From Agromyces allii (GTDB lineage: Bacteria > Actinomycetota > Actinomycetes > Actinomycetales > Microbacteriaceae), in the NCBI RefSeq assembly GCF_009749385.1, contig NZ_WBIN01000013.1, positions 62,001 through 126,000 of the forward strand: a stretch of 64,000 nucleotides of DNA. Reading direction: 5' to 3'. Positions 61,303 through 64,000 of this stretch are shown here, piece after piece (the first letter of the stretch is position 1; each line of letters opens with the position of its first letter). The notes beneath the pieces are model-generated. The model worked only from the letters and a program-made list of their open reading frames with translations. It did no database searches and was not told the origin of the DNA. The translations under genes and the position numbers were made by a program.

Positions 61303-62520
61303 TCACACGTCGTAGTCGACCGTGACGCGGTCGGAGGTCGGGTGCGACTGGCACGTGAGCACGTACCCGCGCTCGAGCTCGTCGGGCTCGAGCGCGTAGT
61401 TCTCGGTCATCGTCACGTCGCCGTCGACGAGCCGGGCGCGGCACGTTCCGCAGACGCCGCCGGCGCACGCGAACGGCACGTCGGGCCGCACGCGCAGCGC
61501 CGCGTTGAGGATCGACTCGTGCGCCGAGACCGGGCTCTCGACGGTCGAGGACTGCCCGTCGAGCGTGAACTCGATCGCGAAGGTGCGCTCGCCCTGCTGC
61601 ACCTCGACGGGGCGGCCGCGCTGCGGCTCCACCCGCTCGGCGTCGCTCGTGAACAGCTCGTACCGCACGTGCTCGGCGGGCACGCCCCGTTCGGCGAGGG
61701 TGTCGCGGGCGAGCTGCACGAGCTCGAACGGCCCGCAGAGGAACCACTCGTCGACCGTCTCGGGGCGGATCAGCACGTCGAGCATGGTGCCGAGCTTCTC
61801 GGCGTCGATGCGGCCCGAGAGCAGCGGCGCGGTGCGCTGCTCGCGCGAGAGCACGTGGTGCAGCGCGATCCGCGAGGGGTAGCGGTCCTTCAGCTCGGCG
61901 AGCTCCTCGAGGAACATCACGTCGAGCGTCGACCGGTTCGTGTAGATCAGTTCGAACTCGGACGTCGCGGAGCGGGCCAGCACCGTGTGCGCGAGCGCCA
62001 TGAGCGGGGTGATGCCCGACCCTGCGGCGATCGCGACGATGTGCTTGCCGTCGAGTGCATCGAGCGTCGACGTGAAGGTGCCCTGCGGGCTCATGACGTC
62101 GAGCGCGTCGCCGGCCTTCAGCTCGGCGTTCGCCCAGGTCGAGAAGATGCCGCCGAGGTCGCGCTTGATGCCGACCGAGATGGTGGCCGTGCCATCGGCG
62201 GAGTGCTCGGGCGGGCGGCAGATCGAGTAGCTGCGGCGGCGCTCGTGCCCCTCGAGCTCGGTGCGCAGGGCCACGTACTGCCCCGGGAGGTAGGCGTACT
62301 CGTCGGCGAGCTCGGCGGGCACCGTGAAGGTCACCTCGACGGCGTCGGCGGTGAGCGGGCGCACCTCGGCGACCTCCAGGCGGTGGAACCTCGCACGGCG
62401 TCGCTTCGGCAGGTGGCCGCCGCCCACGGTGGAGGCGAGGAACGCCTCGGCCGCGGCATCCGAAGCCCCGTTCGTGACCGTGGCCGACATCGTGGTCGAC
62501 CCGAGATTGCGCGCGGCCAT
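61303..62520 (-). CDS. paaE: Phenylacetyl-CoA epoxidase reductase subunit PaaE
   Basis: The 405-residue reductase has an FAD domain (RRRSYSICRPP, ~95-106; VGIKRDLGGIFSTWA), an NAD(P) domain (IVAIAAGSGITPLMALAHTV), and a C-terminal plant-type 2Fe-2S ferredoxin (CAGGVCGTC...C). It passes electrons from NADPH to the di-iron PaaA-PaaC oxygenase, which makes the ring-1,2-epoxide of phenylacetyl-CoA. Its start and the paaD stop share one base (TGATG). An ATG 10 codons in (62490) is an alternative. Confidence 0.95.
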   Translation of the reverse strand: MAARNLGSTTMSATVTNGASDAAAEAFLASTVGGGHLPKRRRARFHRLEVAEVRPLTADAVEVTFTVPAELADEYAYLPGQYVALRTELEGHERRRSYSICRPPEHSADGTATISVGIKRDLGGIFSTWANAELKAGDALDVMSPQGTFTSTLDALDGKHIVAIAAGSGITPLMALAHTVLARSATSEFELIYTNRSTLDVMFLEELAELKDRYPSRIALHHVLSREQRTAPLLSGRIDAEKLGTMLDVLIRPETVDEWFLCGPFELVQLARDTLAERGVPAEHVRYELFTSDAERVEPQRGRPVEVQQGERTFAIEFTLDGQSSTVESPVSAHESILNAALRVRPDVPFACAGGVCGTCRARLVDGDVTMTENYALEPDELERGYVLTCQSHPTSDRVTVDYDV

Positions 62521-63059
62521 CAGAGCACCTTGAAGTAGTCGAAGGGCTCGAGGCACTCGCGGCACTCGTAGAGCGCCTTGCACGAGGTCGAGCCGAAGCG
62601 GGCGAGTTCGCGCGTGTTCAGCGAGTCGCAGCGCGGGCACTTGACCGCGAGCTGCACGCGCACGGGCCCGGCGTCGCGCACGGCGGCGCGGCCCGTCGGC
62701 GCCTGGATGCCGTAGCGGCGCAGCTTCTGCTTGCCGTCCTCGCTCATCCAGTCGGTGGTCCAGGCGGGGGCGAGCACGAGGTCGACGCGCACGTCGTCGT
62801 ACCCGGCGTGCGTGAGCGCGAGCAGCACGTCGTCGCGCATGGCGTCGAGCGCAGGGCATCCGCTGTACGTGGGCGTGAGCTGCACGCGCACGGCACCGTC
62901 GTCGGCCACCTCCACCGAGCGCAGCACCCCCAGGTCCTCGATGGTCAGCACCGGGATCTCGGGGTCGGTCACGGTCGCGGCGACCCGCCAGGCGCGTCGC
63001 GATGCCTCATCCACCGGCAACGGGCGAGCGGATGCCTCGGGGCGGGCGACCGCGGTCAC
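62520..63059 (-). CDS. paaD: Phenylacetyl-CoA epoxidase subunit PaaD
   Basis: The 179-residue protein has a MIP18/DUF59-like N-terminal domain (VTDPEIPVLTIEDLGVLRSV, QLTPTYSGCPALDAMRDDVL) and a C-terminal zinc-ribbon (VKCPRCDSLNTRELARFGST, SCKALYECRECLEPF). PaaD is thought to help assemble the di-iron or Fe-S cofactor of the epoxidase. The GTG start overlaps the paaC stop (GTGA). Confidence 0.93.
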   Translation of the reverse strand: MTAVARPEASARPLPVDEASRRAWRVAATVTDPEIPVLTIEDLGVLRSVEVADDGAVRVQLTPTYSGCPALDAMRDDVLLALTHAGYDDVRVDLVLAPAWTTDWMSEDGKQKLRRYGIQAPTGRAAVRDAGPVRVQLAVKCPRCDSLNTRELARFGSTSCKALYECRECLEPFDYFKVL

Positions 63060-63949
63060 CACGACGCCCCCGGGTGCTGGCGTGCGAGCACCTGCATCTC
63101 GGCGAGCAGCGGCCCGAGGTGCTCGGTGTGCCGGCCCTCGCGCCCGCCGCCGGAGGCGATGAACGCGGTGCGACCGGTGGGCCGCTCGAGCCGCGCCTCG
63201 GCGAACACGGCGTCGACCGCCGCCTCGAACGCCGGGCGCAGGGTCGACGGTTCCACGGCGACGCCGTCGTCGGCGAGCCGAGCGGTGAGCGCATCGTCGA
63301 CGAACAGCTCGTCGACGTACGGCCAGGTGTCGGTCACCGCGACGATCATGCGACGACGCGACTCGTCGGTGCCGCCCGCGAGGCGCAGCACCCACTGCAC
63401 GGCGTGGTCCCGGTGGTAGTCGACCTCCTTGACCGACTTGGCCGCGATGGCCGCGATCGTCGCGTCGGTCGAGGGCTCGAGGGCGCGGTAGAGCTCGTAC
63501 AGGTACAGCGAGGCGACGAGCTGGCGCGCGATCGTGTGCGCGAAGTCGCCGTTGGGCTGCTCGAAGAGCCACGTGTTGCGGAACTCGGGTTCGCCGCGCC
63601 AGTAGGCGAGGTCGTCCTCCGAACGTCCGGTCGCGGTTCCGGCGTAGTGCAGCAGCGAGCGCGCGTGGCCGATGAGGTCGAGGCCGATGTTGCCGAGCGC
63701 GACGTCCTCCTCGAGCTCGGGGGCTCGCGTGATCCACATGCCGAGCTGCTGGGCGAGCACGAGCGCGTCGTCGCCGAGGCGCATGGCGTACTCCGCGGCA
63801 TCAGCCGACGCCACGCGACCGGCGCCCGTGATGCCGGAGCCCGCGAGCTCCTCGGCGAGCGCGAGCTCGTCGACCGTGACCGAGCCGTGGGCATGGGTCG
63901 CGTCGCCGGCGTCGTGCTCGTGCTCGTGCTCGTGCAGCTCGGCGGTCAC
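63056..63949 (-). CDS. paaC: Phenylacetyl-CoA epoxidase subunit PaaC
   Basis: The 297-residue ferritin-like subunit supports PaaA, the catalytic di-iron subunit. It has YAMRLGDDALVLAQQLGMWI, GNIGLDLIGHARSLLHYAGT, NTWLFEQPNGDFAHTIARQL and the paired E-x6-Y-H (KEVDYHRDHAVQWVL). The N terminus is unusual: HEHEHEHDAGDATHAHG, a His-rich stretch absent from typical PaaC. The GTG start overlaps the paaB stop (GTGA). Confidence 0.95.
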   Translation of the reverse strand: MTAELHEHEHEHDAGDATHAHGSVTVDELALAEELAGSGITGAGRVASADAAEYAMRLGDDALVLAQQLGMWITRAPELEEDVALGNIGLDLIGHARSLLHYAGTATGRSEDDLAYWRGEPEFRNTWLFEQPNGDFAHTIARQLVASLYLYELYRALEPSTDATIAAIAAKSVKEVDYHRDHAVQWVLRLAGGTDESRRRMIVAVTDTWPYVDELFVDDALTARLADDGVAVEPSTLRPAFEAAVDAVFAEARLERPTGRTAFIASGGGREGRHTEHLGPLLAEMQVLARQHPGASW

Positions 63950-64000
63950 AGGTGCTTCACCCCTTCGCTCTTCGTGTAGTAGACGGCGTGGCGGTAGTTC
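63946..64000 (-). CDS. paaB: Phenylacetyl-CoA epoxidase subunit PaaB, C-terminal end (runs off the window)
   Basis: The last 18 residues of the minus-strand frame read NYRHAVYYTKSEGVKHL and then stop. The position directly before paaC fits the small subunit PaaB, which bridges the PaaA-PaaC complex. Only the C terminus is in the window, so the call rests on this short match and on gene order. Confidence 0.7.
   Translation of the reverse strand, partial: NYRHAVYYTKSEGVKHL

Overview
The window is high-GC DNA (over 70% G+C by eye) in which GC-ending codons dominate. It has many TAG/CAG-type -10 boxes placed 6-7 nt before start codons, as expected for leaderless mRNAs. The gene content is typical of an aerobic soil actinobacterium: a mycoredoxin-like protein, a DtxR/IdeR-type iron box, a UvrA2/DrrC-type protein, cell-wall-binding repeats, Mrp antiporter and Paa epoxidase genes. 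Together with an extremely frequent CGGATGCC/GGCATCCG word, this points to Microbacteriaceae (Agromyces/Microbacterium-like). The genus is an inference. I saw no prophage, insertion sequence, CRISPR array, tRNA or rRNA.

Layout. 1-1637: a LacI regulator (cut by the window edge) with a perfect palindromic operator, then a GlxA/AraC regulator. 1937-5211: a TPP riboswitch and thiM-thiE-thiD/tenA, a thiamine salvage operon with ATGA overlaps. 5233-10828: a transglutaminase-like protein, a Rossmann protein, a FUSC-type transporter and a 990-residue kinase/class-III aminotransferase fusion. 10964-20394: a TspO-like membrane protein, a double alpha/beta hydrolase, a DUF2207-like protein, a KANL3-type hydrolase, an SDR, a UvrA2/DrrC-like ATPase and a divergent membrane-bound molybdopterin oxidoreductase. 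20395-21036: palindromic repeats around a GIY-YIG pseudogene broken by one base. 21037-26189: a permease-agmatine deiminase-amidase operon, divergent from a TetR gene with a dyad operator between them.

26289-41159: a large RecB/RNaseH/helicase protein, a small DUF1905-type protein, a mycoredoxin-like gene behind a SigH/SigR-like promoter, two LLM-class oxidoreductases, a baeRF-like protein, a DUF4407 protein, a BBE-type FAD oxidoreductase, a beta-helix protein and a glycosyltransferase. 41198-45606: an iron-box-controlled ECF transporter operon (fused ATPases, EcfT, siderophore-interacting flavoprotein, S component). 45775-48579: an FKBP lipoprotein, a methyltransferase and a sulfurtransferase. 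48700-55042: a six-gene Mrp Na+/H+ antiporter operon with mrpA and mrpB fused. 55202-60258: a cell-wall-binding protein, a YdeI-like protein, three small unknown proteins and a secreted SGNH hydrolase. 60438-64000: part of a phenylacetate degradation operon (paaB end, paaC, paaD, paaE) and an enoyl-CoA hydratase.

The strongest items for follow-up are the iron-box ECF/SIP operon, the over-represented CGGATGCC/GGCATCCG word, the kinase-phospholyase fusion, the agmatine deiminase/amidase operon with its operator, and the SigH-like promoter of the mycoredoxin gene.
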